This document shows, piece by piece, positions 1 to 7,745 of a stretch of DNA of 26,953 bases (its first letter is position 1; each line of letters begins with the position of its first letter). This DNA comes from an uncultured Eubacteriales bacterium (GTDB lineage Bacteria; Bacillota; Clostridia; Oscillospirales; Oscillospiraceae), in the NCBI GenBank assembly GCA_900549475.1, contig UROF01000033.1, positions 1-26,953 of the forward strand, in the 5' to 3' direction. The translations under genes and the position numbers were made by a program. The notes under the pieces were generated by a model. The model was given only the letters and a program-made list of their open reading frames with translations, did no database searches and was not told where the DNA came from.

Positions 1-1
1 C

Positions 2-592
2 TATGTGACATGGCCGCGCACAGTTTGCTCTATTGAAGGGCATGATATAAAGGGAAATCCACTAAACGGAAATTATGGTTGCGATATAGAGCAATATGGT
101 GAAACGGAAGGAGAAGTAACCGATCCAGAAACCGGGAAAAAAATCCGTGGAAAAGTATATAAAAAAGTGAAGATCCCAGTATATCCTCAATTGTCAAATT
201 TGAAGCTGGCAGATGGCTTTAAAACCAATGCTGCGTTTTTCAAATTAAGTTTTCTCGATAAAACATCTGTTGCTTTGGGCAGACAGCTTAAAGAGCTGCT
301 TCCCGTTCTCTGGATGAAAGGCGGAGCCATCGGTAAATGTCCTACGGTAGATGAGGGTGACTTGCCCAACATGCTGATCCTGCCAATGAATAAGATGGCT
401 ATACTAATTGATGAAATCTATTATCCAGAATTTGATGATCAGATGGCTCTATATCCCGAAATTCAAACGGTATTCATTGTGACGGATTCTGAACCGGCTT
501 ATCGTGAAATGATCCGTAATTATAACGGCAAGGCCTGTTACCAGCTTTACCGTGACTACTTGGATAATTTCCGCATTAACACAGGGAGGTGA
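2..592 (+). CDS. DNA methyltransferase (type III-like Mod), C-terminal part
   Basis: The reading frame is open to the left edge, so only about the last 196 residues are visible. The segment opens with a TWPRTVCSIEGHD motif and closes with YQLYRDYLDNFRINTGR. I recognise both from C-termini of adenine-specific DNA methyltransferases that sit next to a Res helicase. The catalytic (D/N)PPY and AdoMet motifs would lie outside the window. The stop codon touches the start region of the res gene, with its ribosome site inside the last codons, so the two are one operon. The inferred role is modifying the recognition sequence so that the partner nuclease spares host DNA. Base composition is more AT-rich than the chromosome after 3.9 kb. 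Family assignment is from memory of the C-terminal motifs; the subtype is less certain. Confidence 0.75.
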   Translation, partial: YVTWPRTVCSIEGHDIKGNPLNGNYGCDIEQYGETEGEVTDPETGKKIRGKVYKKVKIPVYPQLSNLKLADGFKTNAAFFKLSFLDKTSVALGRQLKELLPVLWMKGGAIGKCPTVDEGDLPNMLILPMNKMAILIDEIYYPEFDDQMALYPEIQTVFIVTDSEPAYREMIRNYNGKACYQLYRDYLDNFRINTGR

Positions 593-597
593 TTAAG

Positions 598-3504
598 GTG
601 AGAGTTGAATTATTCCCTTTTCAGAAAAGAGCTCTCGCTGATATTCGTATGAAAACGGCGGAGGCCATGGGCAGTTATCATCGAACTCACGCACCCCAAG
701 TGGTTTCCTTTACTGCGCCTACTGGTGCGGGTAAGACAATTATTATGGCGTCTCTGATCGAGAATATTTTCTTTGGTGACGAAAACTATGTGGAACAACC
801 CGGCTCCATTATTGTGTGGTTATCTGACTCTCCACAGCTGAACGAGCAGTCTAAGCAAAAAATTGATGCAAAAGCGGATAAAATTCGGCTTGGCCAGTGT
901 GTTGCGATCAGTGAGGACTCTTTTGACCAAGAAGTATTTGATGATGGTCATATCTATTTCCTAAATACACAGAAGCTTTCTGCAACATCGAAGCTAACAA
1001 AAAATGGTGATGGGCGTACCTACACTATCTGGCAGACTATTGCAAATTCCGTGCGTGATAAAAGCGACAGACTTTACTTTATCATTGACGAGGCACACCG
1101 GGGTATGCAAGGCAACGAGGCAAGCAAGGCTACTACCATCATGCAAAAATTTATCAAGGGCAGCAGTGTGGACGGTATCCCGCCTATGCCGGTAGTAATT
1201 GGTATGTCTGCAACGCCTCAGCGATTTAATGCGTTGGTAGAGGGAACTGCTTCTACGATTCACAAATGTGTTGTTACGGCGGATGAAGTACGCGCATCTG
1301 GGCTTCTAAAGGACAGAATCGTTATTACATATCCCGAAGAGGATGCCGTTAACAATGATATGGCAATCTTACAAGCAGCAGCGGATGACTGGAAAGAAAA
1401 ATGGGAACATTGGACACAGTATTGCTATGAGCAGCATTATGCCTATGTCAATCCGATTCTAATTGTGCAGGTATTAAACGGAAGCGGGAAAAAACTGACG
1501 GACACGGATTTGGATGATTGTCTTAGTAAAATTGAGGAACGAAGTGGAGTTAAGTTTGAGGCAGGCCAAGTCGTTCATACTTTTGGTCAGACAGCTGCCA
1601 ATATACAGATAAATGGCCTTGATGTCCGTTATGAGGAGCCGTCTCGCATTGCCGACGATCGTAACATTCGTGTTGTATTTTTCAAAGAGAACCTGTCCAC
1701 CGGCTGGGACTGTCCTCGTGCAGAAACCATGATGTCTTTTAAGCGCGCCAATGATGCAACGTATATCGCGCAGCTTCTTGGGCGTATGATAAGAACGCCT
1801 ATGCAGATGCACATTGAGGTGGATGATGTCTTAAATGATGTTCATCTTTATCTACCTTATTTTAACGAGGATACTGTTAAGGATATTGTAGAGGCGCTCC
1901 AAAACAGTGAAGGTGGCGAAATCCCAGCAGATATTGTTGGGGAGTCTACGGCGGGGAAAAAATTTGATACTCTTACGGTTAAATCCGGAAAAAAGGGCAA
2001 ATCAACTCCTTGTCCAGGACAACTGACATTGGATGGACTATTGCATAATCCGACGCAAAGTGATTTGAATCAGGTCGCCAATCCTGTAAGCACCGAAACT
2101 TCCGATAGACCCGATTCTACGATGAGAGTAGAGCCGGATATTCAAAATCCACAACAGGAGCTGCAGAAATCCAATCAGGCGCAGCCAGTATCAGATGCTG
2201 AAAACCAGCCAAATTCTGAAACGCATATTGGTAATGTGACATCTTTTGATAGTCCCTCTGTGACTGATAATGTACCAGCTACGATGGAAGGCCACGCTTC
2301 CTCCGCAAGCGAGACTCCTACAGATTTATTTGACCGGGAAGCGGTAATGAAGTTCATAAATGATTCAGGTCTGCTGTCGTACAATGTACGGTCGTTGCGG
2401 ATTAACAATTATTTGAAATCATTGTATAAAATGGCGCACCTGCTTACTATGTCTAGACTGCGGCGAGAAGCTATTCGTGAGGTACAATCTGAAATCGCTG
2501 ACATGATCCATACTTATGTACAGGATTTGAAGGCCAAGGAAAAATATGAAGACCTAGTGTTGCAAGTCAAACAGTTCAAATTAGCTACACAGATATTTGA
2601 TGCCTTTGGTGAAACGGTGGACAACTACTCAGTGCATGATCTGTTTACTACGACAGACACTGACATAGATCGCCAATTCCGAATTGCGGATGTAAAGCTT
2701 GGGAATGAAGGCATTGGTATGTTTTATGGCAACAAGTACATGGATGATGCTGATCCGAGTGGATTTAAGGTGGATGTTATTCTATTTGCTGCTGATGGTG
2801 AATGCATGATTAAACTATACCAATATGCTGAAACTCGCTTCCATCGCATAAATGATGATTATAGAAGGTATTTTGCAACCATTACTTCAGAGGATATACG
2901 GAGGCAATACGACCGAGTCGTATCAGATGGAGATGTAGTCAGCAAACACAATTTCCGTTTGCCGGAAACAATTCAAGTTCCCCACGAAAGTGGAGGAAAA
3001 GAATATAGGGACCATCTTTTTGTAAGTGAAGAAACCGGGTTCGCGAAGCTAAAGCTAAATCCTTGGGAATCGGGTGTCCTCAAGGAGGAACAAGGGCGAA
3101 AGGATTTTGTTTGTTGGATTCGGAATCCATCCAGAGGCTCATGGGCCTTGTGTATTCCTTATGAGATGGACGGTGAAACGAAGCCTACATATCCAGACAT
3201 CATTATTGTGAGAACTGATAAGGCGCTCGGATATGTAATTGATATTCTGGAACCACATAATCCTGCCTACAAAGATAATCTTGGAAAAGCGAAAGGGTTT
3301 GCAGAATACGCAAGGCAGAATCCGGGCGTTGGCAGGATTCAGTTGATTCGCATGAGCGAAGATGCAGCTAAAAATAAGCGGTTCAAACGACTCGATATGT
3401 CAAAGAGTGCCATTCGAGATAAAGTATCACATGCTATGAGCAATGATGAACTGGATCATATTTTTGACACAGATGGATTTTTTGCGGATTCAATTGAAGA
3501 TTAA
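598..3504 (+). CDS. DEAD/DEAH helicase-nuclease, type III-like Res subunit
   Basis: This is a large SF2 translocase/nuclease of 968 residues. It shows Walker A APTGAGKT near residue 41, DEAH box IIDEAHRG near 164, SATP near 204, and motif VI QLLGRMIRTP near 392. A Gln/Ser/Pro/Asn-rich stretch without obvious fold covers about 467-577 and separates the helicase from the C-terminal half. The C-terminal region has PDIIIV (about 866) followed by DILEPH and a KAKGFAEYA motif, which resembles the nuclease end of Res proteins, although the usual ExK is replaced. The start is the GTG at 598, because GGGAGGTG at 584-591 gives normal spacing to it; a GTG at 589 would overlap that ribosome site. With the upstream methyltransferase it forms a restriction-modification operon. 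Confidence 0.85.
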   Translation: MRVELFPFQKRALADIRMKTAEAMGSYHRTHAPQVVSFTAPTGAGKTIIMASLIENIFFGDENYVEQPGSIIVWLSDSPQLNEQSKQKIDAKADKIRLGQCVAISEDSFDQEVFDDGHIYFLNTQKLSATSKLTKNGDGRTYTIWQTIANSVRDKSDRLYFIIDEAHRGMQGNEASKATTIMQKFIKGSSVDGIPPMPVVIGMSATPQRFNALVEGTASTIHKCVVTADEVRASGLLKDRIVITYPEEDAVNNDMAILQAAADDWKEKWEHWTQYCYEQHYAYVNPILIVQVLNGSGKKLTDTDLDDCLSKIEERSGVKFEAGQVVHTFGQTAANIQINGLDVRYEEPSRIADDRNIRVVFFKENLSTGWDCPRAETMMSFKRANDATYIAQLLGRMIRTPMQMHIEVDDVLNDVHLYLPYFNEDTVKDIVEALQNSEGGEIPADIVGESTAGKKFDTLTVKSGKKGKSTPCPGQLTLDGLLHNPTQSDLNQVANPVSTETSDRPDSTMRVEPDIQNPQQELQKSNQAQPVSDAENQPNSETHIGNVTSFDSPSVTDNVPATMEGHASSASETPTDLFDREAVMKFINDSGLLSYNVRSLRINNYLKSLYKMAHLLTMSRLRREAIREVQSEIADMIHTYVQDLKAKEKYEDLVLQVKQFKLATQIFDAFGETVDNYSVHDLFTTTDTDIDRQFRIADVKLGNEGIGMFYGNKYMDDADPSGFKVDVILFAADGECMIKLYQYAETRFHRINDDYRRYFATITSEDIRRQYDRVVSDGDVVSKHNFRLPETIQVPHESGGKEYRDHLFVSEETGFAKLKLNPWESGVLKEEQGRKDFVCWIRNPSRGSWALCIPYEMDGETKPTYPDIIIVRTDKALGYVIDILEPHNPAYKDNLGKAKGFAEYARQNPGVGRIQLIRMSEDAAKNKRFKRLDMSKSAIRDKVSHAMSNDELDHIFDTDGFFADSIED

Positions 3505-3845
3505 GAAAAACTATGCTACAATACCATTAAGCCACCCAATCATCCACCTCAAGCAAAATCCCTGATAGGATGGCCCGGATAGATTTTTGATAGCAAAAGT
3601 CCGAATAGACCTTAGGATAAGGATAATCTGCGTCAAATAAAACCACAACGAATCAAATCCTCTATACAAAAAAGTTTAGAAATGGATTTAACTCGGCGAG
3701 TGGGAATAAGCTTAAAACGCCGCAAAGCTTTGCGCTGCAAGGCTTTGCGGCATTTTTACAATGCTTCCAGGTGGGGGAATGTGATACTGAAACTGGAGAA
3801 GCGGGTAGGAGAGTATCCGACAGATAGGGCGTATAACGAAGGGGG
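3505..3845. other. Non-coding junction between the R-M segment and the core chromosome
   Basis: About 340 bases without a credible gene. Composition changes here from the AT-richer restriction-modification segment to the GC-richer core. The only structure I see is the hairpin at 3719-3757. No tRNA, recombinase gene or clear repeat of an island end was recognised, so whether this is the boundary of a transferred island is an inference. Confidence 0.5.
3719..3757 (+). terminator. Rho-independent terminator-like hairpin
   Basis: GCCGCAAAGC at 3719-3728 pairs perfectly with GCTTTGCGGC at 3742-3751 across a 13-base loop and is followed by ATTTTT. It is the first terminator-like structure after the res gene, although about 215 bases downstream. 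The AAAA on the 5' side makes it usable from either strand. Confidence 0.7.
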
Positions 3846-3875
3846 TTGACATTTCCCCTGCGAATCTGGTAGAAT
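3846..3875 (+). promoter_or_regulatory. Sigma-A promoter upstream of the MATE gene
   Basis: TTGACA at 3846-3851 and TAGAAT at 3870-3875 are separated by 18 bases. Predicted transcription starts near 3882, before the hairpin at 3911-3940, so transcripts from here meet a terminator before the MATE gene. Confidence 0.75.
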
Positions 3876-3910
3876 ACGCTTTGCGTCGGGGACGCTTCGT
3901 TTGGTACATT

Positions 3911-3946
3911 ATCGCTAACAAGTGTATGCTTGTTAGCGATTTTTTT
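3911..3946 (+). terminator. Leader terminator or operator ahead of the MATE gene
   Basis: ATCGCTAACAAG (3911-3922) and CTTGTTAGCGAT (3929-3940) form a perfect 12-bp stem with a six-base loop, followed directly by a run of T. It lies between the promoter at 3846-3875 and the MATE start at 3996. It can act as an intrinsic terminator (attenuator). The same inverted repeat in DNA could also be a repressor operator; sequence alone does not separate these. Confidence 0.75.
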
Positions 3947-3995
3947 GCGTTTTGGCGACGTTATAAGATACGATAATGGAAAAGGAGATGATTGT

Positions 3996-5372
3996 ATGGC
4001 AGATCGGTCCCGTGGACAGGCGGAAAATAGGTTTCTGTCCGGACCTATTTTACCGCCGCTGGTCAAATTCGCACTGCCGCTGATGCTGTCATTGCTGCTT
4101 CAGGCCCTCTACGGCGGTGTGGACCTGGCGGTGGTGGGGCGATTTTCCCCCACAGAAAGTGTGGCAGCGGTAGCCACCGGCAGCCAGGTCATGCAGGCGG
4201 CCACAGTGGTGGTCACCGGCCTCACCATGGGCGTCACGGTGCTGCTGGGTAAGGCCATTGGCGCTGGAGATCGGGAGACCGCCGGCTGTGTGGTGGCAGG
4301 ACAGGTGCGCCTGTTTACCCTGGTAGCGGTGGTGATGACTTTGGTAATGGTGACCTTCGCGCCCCAGGCGGCACGTTTTATGAATGTACCGGAATCTGCC
4401 ATTCCCGAGACAGTGCGCTATGTCCGGATCTGCTCCGGCGGCATGGTGTTTATTACCGCCTACAATGCCATCAGCGGAATATTCCGGGGTATCGGTAATT
4501 CCCGTTCCCCCTTCCTGTTTGTGTCTATCGCATGTGTGGTCAATATTGTGCTGGACCTCCTGTTTGTGGGTGTATTCCATCTGGACGCCTCGGGAGCAGC
4601 TTTGGCTACGGTGATCGCTCAGGCGGTCAGTGTGGTGTTTTCCGCAGGGTATATGCGCCGCCGCCCGCTGCCGTTCCAGGTCACGCGGGACAGCTTCCGG
4701 CGGAAAGGCATGGTGGGACGGATCCTGAAGGTGGGGGCGCCTATTGCCCTTCAGGATTTCCTGGTCAACGTATCCTTCCTGATCATTACCAGCATTGTCA
4801 ATACGCTGGGACTTGTGGCAGCGGCAGGGATCGGCGTATCGGAAAAGCTATATGTGTTCCTTTCCATTGTGCCGATGGCATTTATGTCGGCACTGTCCGC
4901 TTTTGTCGCTCAGAACATGGGAGCAGGAAAGCCGGAACGGGCGGTCCGCTCTCTCTTTATCGCCCAGGGCATATCCTTCTCCTTCGGCGTGGTCATGTTT
5001 TTGCTGACCTTCTTTGCCGGCGGTCAGCTGGGTTCCCTCTTTGACAATGATCCCGCCGTCATCGAGGCCACTGCGGCATATATGCACGGCAGCTCCTTTG
5101 AATATCTGATGATCCCGCTGACCTTCTGCTTCTTGGGGTACTTCAACGGCAGGGAGCATACCACCTTCGTTATGGTCCAGGGATTGGCCTCAGCCTTCCT
5201 GGTTCGGATCCCCGTGTCCTATTTCCTCAGCCGCCTGCCGGATACAGGGATGTTTCTGATCAGTCTGGCAGTTCCCATTTCCGGCCTGGTCAATATCCTG
5301 CTGTGTACCGCCTGGTTTTTGCTGCTGCGCCGGAAAGACAAGGCAGCAGAGGCTCTGGGGAAAACACATTGA
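3996..5372 (+). CDS. MATE family efflux transporter
   Basis: A 458-residue polytopic membrane protein with about twelve hydrophobic helices in two similar halves, the usual size for the MATE family. The N-terminal GPILPPLVKFALPLMLS and VDLAVVGRFS segments are characteristic of the DinF/NorM-type fold. These proteins export cationic drugs or metabolites in exchange for Na+ or H+; the substrate here cannot be read from sequence. The start is ATG 3996 with AAAGGAG eight bases upstream; an in-frame TTG at 3930 would lie inside the leader hairpin and has no ribosome site. No regulator gene is adjacent, but the promoter-plus-hairpin leader suggests control of read-through. The next gene has its own promoter. 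Confidence 0.9.
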   Translation: MADRSRGQAENRFLSGPILPPLVKFALPLMLSLLLQALYGGVDLAVVGRFSPTESVAAVATGSQVMQAATVVVTGLTMGVTVLLGKAIGAGDRETAGCVVAGQVRLFTLVAVVMTLVMVTFAPQAARFMNVPESAIPETVRYVRICSGGMVFITAYNAISGIFRGIGNSRSPFLFVSIACVVNIVLDLLFVGVFHLDASGAALATVIAQAVSVVFSAGYMRRRPLPFQVTRDSFRRKGMVGRILKVGAPIALQDFLVNVSFLIITSIVNTLGLVAAAGIGVSEKLYVFLSIVPMAFMSALSAFVAQNMGAGKPERAVRSLFIAQGISFSFGVVMFLLTFFAGGQLGSLFDNDPAVIEATAAYMHGSSFEYLMIPLTFCFLGYFNGREHTTFVMVQGLASAFLVRIPVSYFLSRLPDTGMFLISLAVPISGLVNILLCTAWFLLLRRKDKAAEALGKTH

Positions 5373-5397
5373 AAGAGGAAGCGGGCCATGGTATAAT
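5369..5397 (+). promoter_or_regulatory. Promoter of rsmI
   Basis: TTGAAA at 5369-5374 overlaps the MATE stop codon and lies exactly 17 bases from TATAAT at 5392-5397. The consensus -10 and ideal spacing make this a strong candidate for independent rsmI transcription. Confidence 0.75.
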
Positions 5398-5431
5398 GAC
5401 CCTTGCTATGAAGGGAAGAGGAGGCATTTCC

Positions 5432-6265
5432 ATGGGCGGGATATTGTATCTGGTGGCTACCCCCATCGGCAACCTGGGAGATTTCAGCCCCCGCGCGGTG
5501 GCTGTGCTGGAGGAGGCGGATTTTATCGCCGCAGAGGATACCAGGGTGTCCGTAAAGCTGCTGAACCATTTCGGCATCAAAAAACCGCTGGTCAGTTACC
5601 ATCAGCACAACCAAAATACTGCCGGTCCTGCCATCATGCAGCGGCTGCTGGCAGGGGAGACCTGCGCTCTGGTCACCGATGCCGGTACTCCGGCCATCAG
5701 CGATCCGGGAGAAGCACTGGTGCGGCTGTGCGCGGACAGCGGGGTCACGGTACAGGCTATCCCGGGCTGCTGCGCTGTCATATCCGCTCTGGCAGTCAGT
5801 GGTCTGCCTACGGGACGGTTTACTTTTGAGGGATTCCTCAGTACCAATAAGAAGAGCCGGCGGGAGCACCTGCAGTCACTTCTTACGGAGCAGCGGACCA
5901 TGGTGTTTTATGAAGCGCCTCATAAGCTGTGCGGGACGCTGGATGACATGCTGGCTGCTTTCGGCGACCGGCCGGTGGCCCTCTGCCGGGAGCTGACCAA
6001 GCTCCATGAGGAGGTCCGCCGGACGACTCTGGCCCAGGCGGCGGCATACTATCAGGAAAATGCGCCGAAAGGAGAGTTCGTCCTGGTGGTGGCGGGAGCG
6101 GAACCGGCAGAGGAGACGGCTGTCACGCTGGAAGAGGGCGTAGCTATGGTGCAGGAGCGCCGGGCGGCGGGGGAGCGTATGAAAGATGCTGTCCGCCAGG
6201 TGGCATTGGATACCGGTCTGAACCGCAATGAGCTCTATACCGCGGCGCTGAAAGCCGAACAGTAA
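5432..6265 (+). CDS. rsmI: 16S rRNA (cytidine-1402-2'-O)-methyltransferase RsmI
   Basis: RsmI uses AdoMet to 2'-O-methylate C1402 in the decoding centre of 16S rRNA. The 277-residue length is typical. Recognisable family motifs in order are YLVATPIGNLGD (about 6-17), AAEDTRVS (about 33-40), DAGTPAISDPG (83-93), a PG-CC-A variant of the usual PGPSA (about 111-115), FEGFL and VFYEAPHK, with KGEFVLVV near the C-terminal side of the catalytic domain. ATG 5432 is preceded by AGAGGAGG at good spacing; the longer open frame to 5303 overlaps the MATE gene and lacks support. The gene has its own promoter and ends in a strong hairpin shared with the convergent hemolysin III gene. Confidence 0.95.
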   Translation: MGGILYLVATPIGNLGDFSPRAVAVLEEADFIAAEDTRVSVKLLNHFGIKKPLVSYHQHNQNTAGPAIMQRLLAGETCALVTDAGTPAISDPGEALVRLCADSGVTVQAIPGCCAVISALAVSGLPTGRFTFEGFLSTNKKSRREHLQSLLTEQRTMVFYEAPHKLCGTLDDMLAAFGDRPVALCRELTKLHEEVRRTTLAQAAAYYQENAPKGEFVLVVAGAEPAEETAVTLEEGVAMVQERRAAGERMKDAVRQVALDTGLNRNELYTAALKAEQ

Positions 6266-6266
6266 A

Positions 6267-6306
6267 AAACGGTCCTGAAAGCTACTGCTTTCAGGACCGT
6301 TTGGTT
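6267..6306. terminator. Bidirectional terminator between rsmI and hemolysin III
   Basis: A perfect 16-bp stem, 6267-6282 with 6287-6302, has a four-base TACT loop. A-rich flanking sequence on one side and T-rich on the other let it end transcripts of both convergent genes. Confidence 0.85.
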
Positions 6307-6321
6307 TTGGGGGAGAAACGA

Positions 6322-6966
6322 TCACACACAGTACAGTGCCACGCAGAGGTAGTGGAGGACACTGCCTGCCAGAACGAACAGGTGCCAGATAAAGTGGCTG
6401 TATTTGCGCTGGGATTTGTAGAAATAGATCCCGGCTGTATAGGCCACACCGCCTGCCACCAGCAGGGCCACGCCTGCCGGAGCCAGCACCTGGAGAATGG
6501 TCCGCAGGGCCAGGATCACCAGCCAGCCCATCAGGGCATAGAGCACCAGGGAGATCTTGTCGAAGCGGGTGAGGCTGATAGCGTTCAGAGTAATACCCAC
6601 CACAGCCAGAGTGGTGTTGGTGAGGAACAGGGCCCATCCGGTCCTTCCGCCCACCACCAACAGAGACAGAGGAACATAAGTCCCCAGGATCAAAAGGAAG
6701 ATGGAGCAGTGATCCATGACGCGCAGGACCCTCTTGAGAGCGGGATTCCGTACCCCGTGGTACACCGCAGAGGCAGTGTAGAGGAGGACGAGGGTGATGG
6801 CGTAGAACGTCAGGCTAGCGCCCGCTTTGGCAGATCCCGCCATAATACCTTTGATCACCAGAGGGATACCTCCTGCTACTGCCAGCAGCGCACCTACGCC
6901 GTGGGAAATGGTATTGGCAATCTCTTCGCCCATTGTCTGGGATCGCCTAGTAATATCTCGTGCCAT
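6322..6966 (-). CDS. Hemolysin III / PAQR-family membrane protein
   Basis: A 214-residue, seven-helix membrane protein of the HlyIII (PAQR-like) family. Motifs expected for the metal site are visible: ISHGVGA (about 20-26), SAVYH (66-70), VMDHCSIF (about 83-90) and HFIWH (191-195), i.e. the conserved His pair plus an upstream His and Asp. In related bacterial proteins the family has been linked to membrane lipid or energy homeostasis; pore formation is not implied by the name. ATG 6966 is chosen because AGGAAGGAG lies just upstream and removes a non-homologous 26-residue extension. A consensus promoter with an overlapping palindrome lies upstream. Confidence 0.9.
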   Translation of the reverse strand: MARDITRRSQTMGEEIANTISHGVGALLAVAGGIPLVIKGIMAGSAKAGASLTFYAITLVLLYTASAVYHGVRNPALKRVLRVMDHCSIFLLILGTYVPLSLLVVGGRTGWALFLTNTTLAVVGITLNAISLTRFDKISLVLYALMGWLVILALRTILQVLAPAGVALLVAGGVAYTAGIYFYKSQRKYSHFIWHLFVLAGSVLHYLCVALYCV

Positions 6967-7001
6967 AATGGACTCCTTCCTGCTTTTAAAAGCGTAACAT
7001 C

Positions 7002-7016
7002 TAATATTGAATATTA
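7002..7016. promoter_or_regulatory. Palindromic operator candidate at hemolysin III
   Basis: TAATATTGAATATTA is a perfect 7+1+7 palindrome starting at the -10 box and covering the expected transcription start. A near copy sits at the same place in the degV promoter (19133-19147), so a common repressor is plausible. The regulator is not identified. Confidence 0.6.
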
Positions 7017-7044
7017 CTATATGACGTTTGCGGCAGTATGTCAA
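7016..7044 (-). promoter_or_regulatory. Promoter of hemolysin III
   Basis: Reading on the minus strand, TTGACA at 7044-7039 and TATAGT at 7021-7016 are 17 bases apart. This is one of the best promoter matches in the window. Confidence 0.8.
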
Positions 7045-7078
7045 GCGGTTTATATGAATTATTTTTTGATTCTGCGTA

Positions 7079-7107
7079 TTGCATTATGCGTATAGGGAGA
7101 TTATACT
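7079..7107 (+). promoter_or_regulatory. Promoter of the DUF1836 gene
   Basis: TTGCAT at 7079-7084 and TATACT at 7102-7107 are 17 bases apart, ahead of the ATG at 7140. It is divergent from the hemolysin III promoter. Confidence 0.65.
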
Positions 7108-7139
7108 GATGAAAAAGCGTGAGGAAAGGAAAAGAGACG

Positions 7140-7694
7140 ATGACAGATGCAAGCAGAGTGGCAGAGCGCCTGGCGGCGTGGGAAGCGAGTCTGAAAGATT
7201 TTCGCCTGCCGGACTGGGAGAGCCTGCCGCAGTTGGGCCTGTACATGGATCAGGTCATTCTGCTGCTGCGGCAGTATTTGGGGCCTCTCAGCCGCAGTGA
7301 GGAGGACAAGCCCATCACCGCCAGCATCATCAACAACTATGTTCGCCTGAAAGTGATGCCGCCGCCGGTAAAAAAGAAATACAGCCGGGTCCATTTGGCC
7401 TCATTGATCATTATATGCATTTTAAAGCAGAGCTTGAGCATCTCCGATATCCAGCGGATGTTCCCACAGGACCACAGCGAGGAGGCTATCCACAAGCTGT
7501 ACGATGATTTTGTGGAACAATACCGGAAGGTATTTGGAGCCTTTGCCCGGCAGATCCAGGCGACGGATGAAGTTTTGATCGAGGGAGGTAGCGCGCTGAT
7601 CACTTCTGCTGCAGTGATCTCCAGCTTATCCAAAGACCTGACGGAGTTCCTGCTGGGATGTGGCGAAGCAACAGACAAAACAGAGAAAGCATAA
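7140..7694 (+). CDS. DUF1836 domain-containing protein
   Basis: A 184-residue soluble protein that I recognise as DUF1836, a family of unknown function common in Firmicutes. The signature runs from WESLPQLGLYMDQV through PITASIINNYVRLK, PPVKKKYSR and ICILKQSLSISDIQ. The pattern of a helical segment with INNYV followed by a basic KKKYSR stretch resembles MerR-like DNA-binding helices, so a transcription-factor role is possible but unproven. ATG 7140 is used, with AGGAAAGGA nine bases upstream; a GTG at 7119 would place that site inside the gene. It is monocistronic, with its own promoter and a strong terminator shared with the convergent MFS gene. Confidence 0.85.
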   Translation: MTDASRVAERLAAWEASLKDFRLPDWESLPQLGLYMDQVILLLRQYLGPLSRSEEDKPITASIINNYVRLKVMPPPVKKKYSRVHLASLIIICILKQSLSISDIQRMFPQDHSEEAIHKLYDDFVEQYRKVFGAFARQIQATDEVLIEGGSALITSAAVISSLSKDLTEFLLGCGEATDKTEKA

Positions 7695-7698
7695 AAGA

Positions 7699-7734
7699 AA
7701 TGTCCCGGACAAATTTTGTCCGGGACATTGTTTT
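7699..7734. terminator. Bidirectional terminator between DUF1836 and MFS genes
   Basis: A 15-bp stem (7699-7713 with 7715-7729) forms an almost continuous palindrome around CCCGGACA and is followed by GTTTTGC. Its core is nearly the same as the terminator at 15412-15451. Confidence 0.8.
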
Positions 7735-7745
7735 GCGGCATCGTT

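Noticed and set aside
3930..3995. Upstream TTG start for the first MATE gene
   Set aside because: It falls inside the terminator stem, lacks a ribosome site and adds residues not expected in MATE proteins; ATG 3996 has a good site.
6301..7095. 264-codon plus-strand frame opposite hemolysin III
   Set aside because: Starts inside the terminator and mirrors hlyIII; Gln/His-rich shadow.
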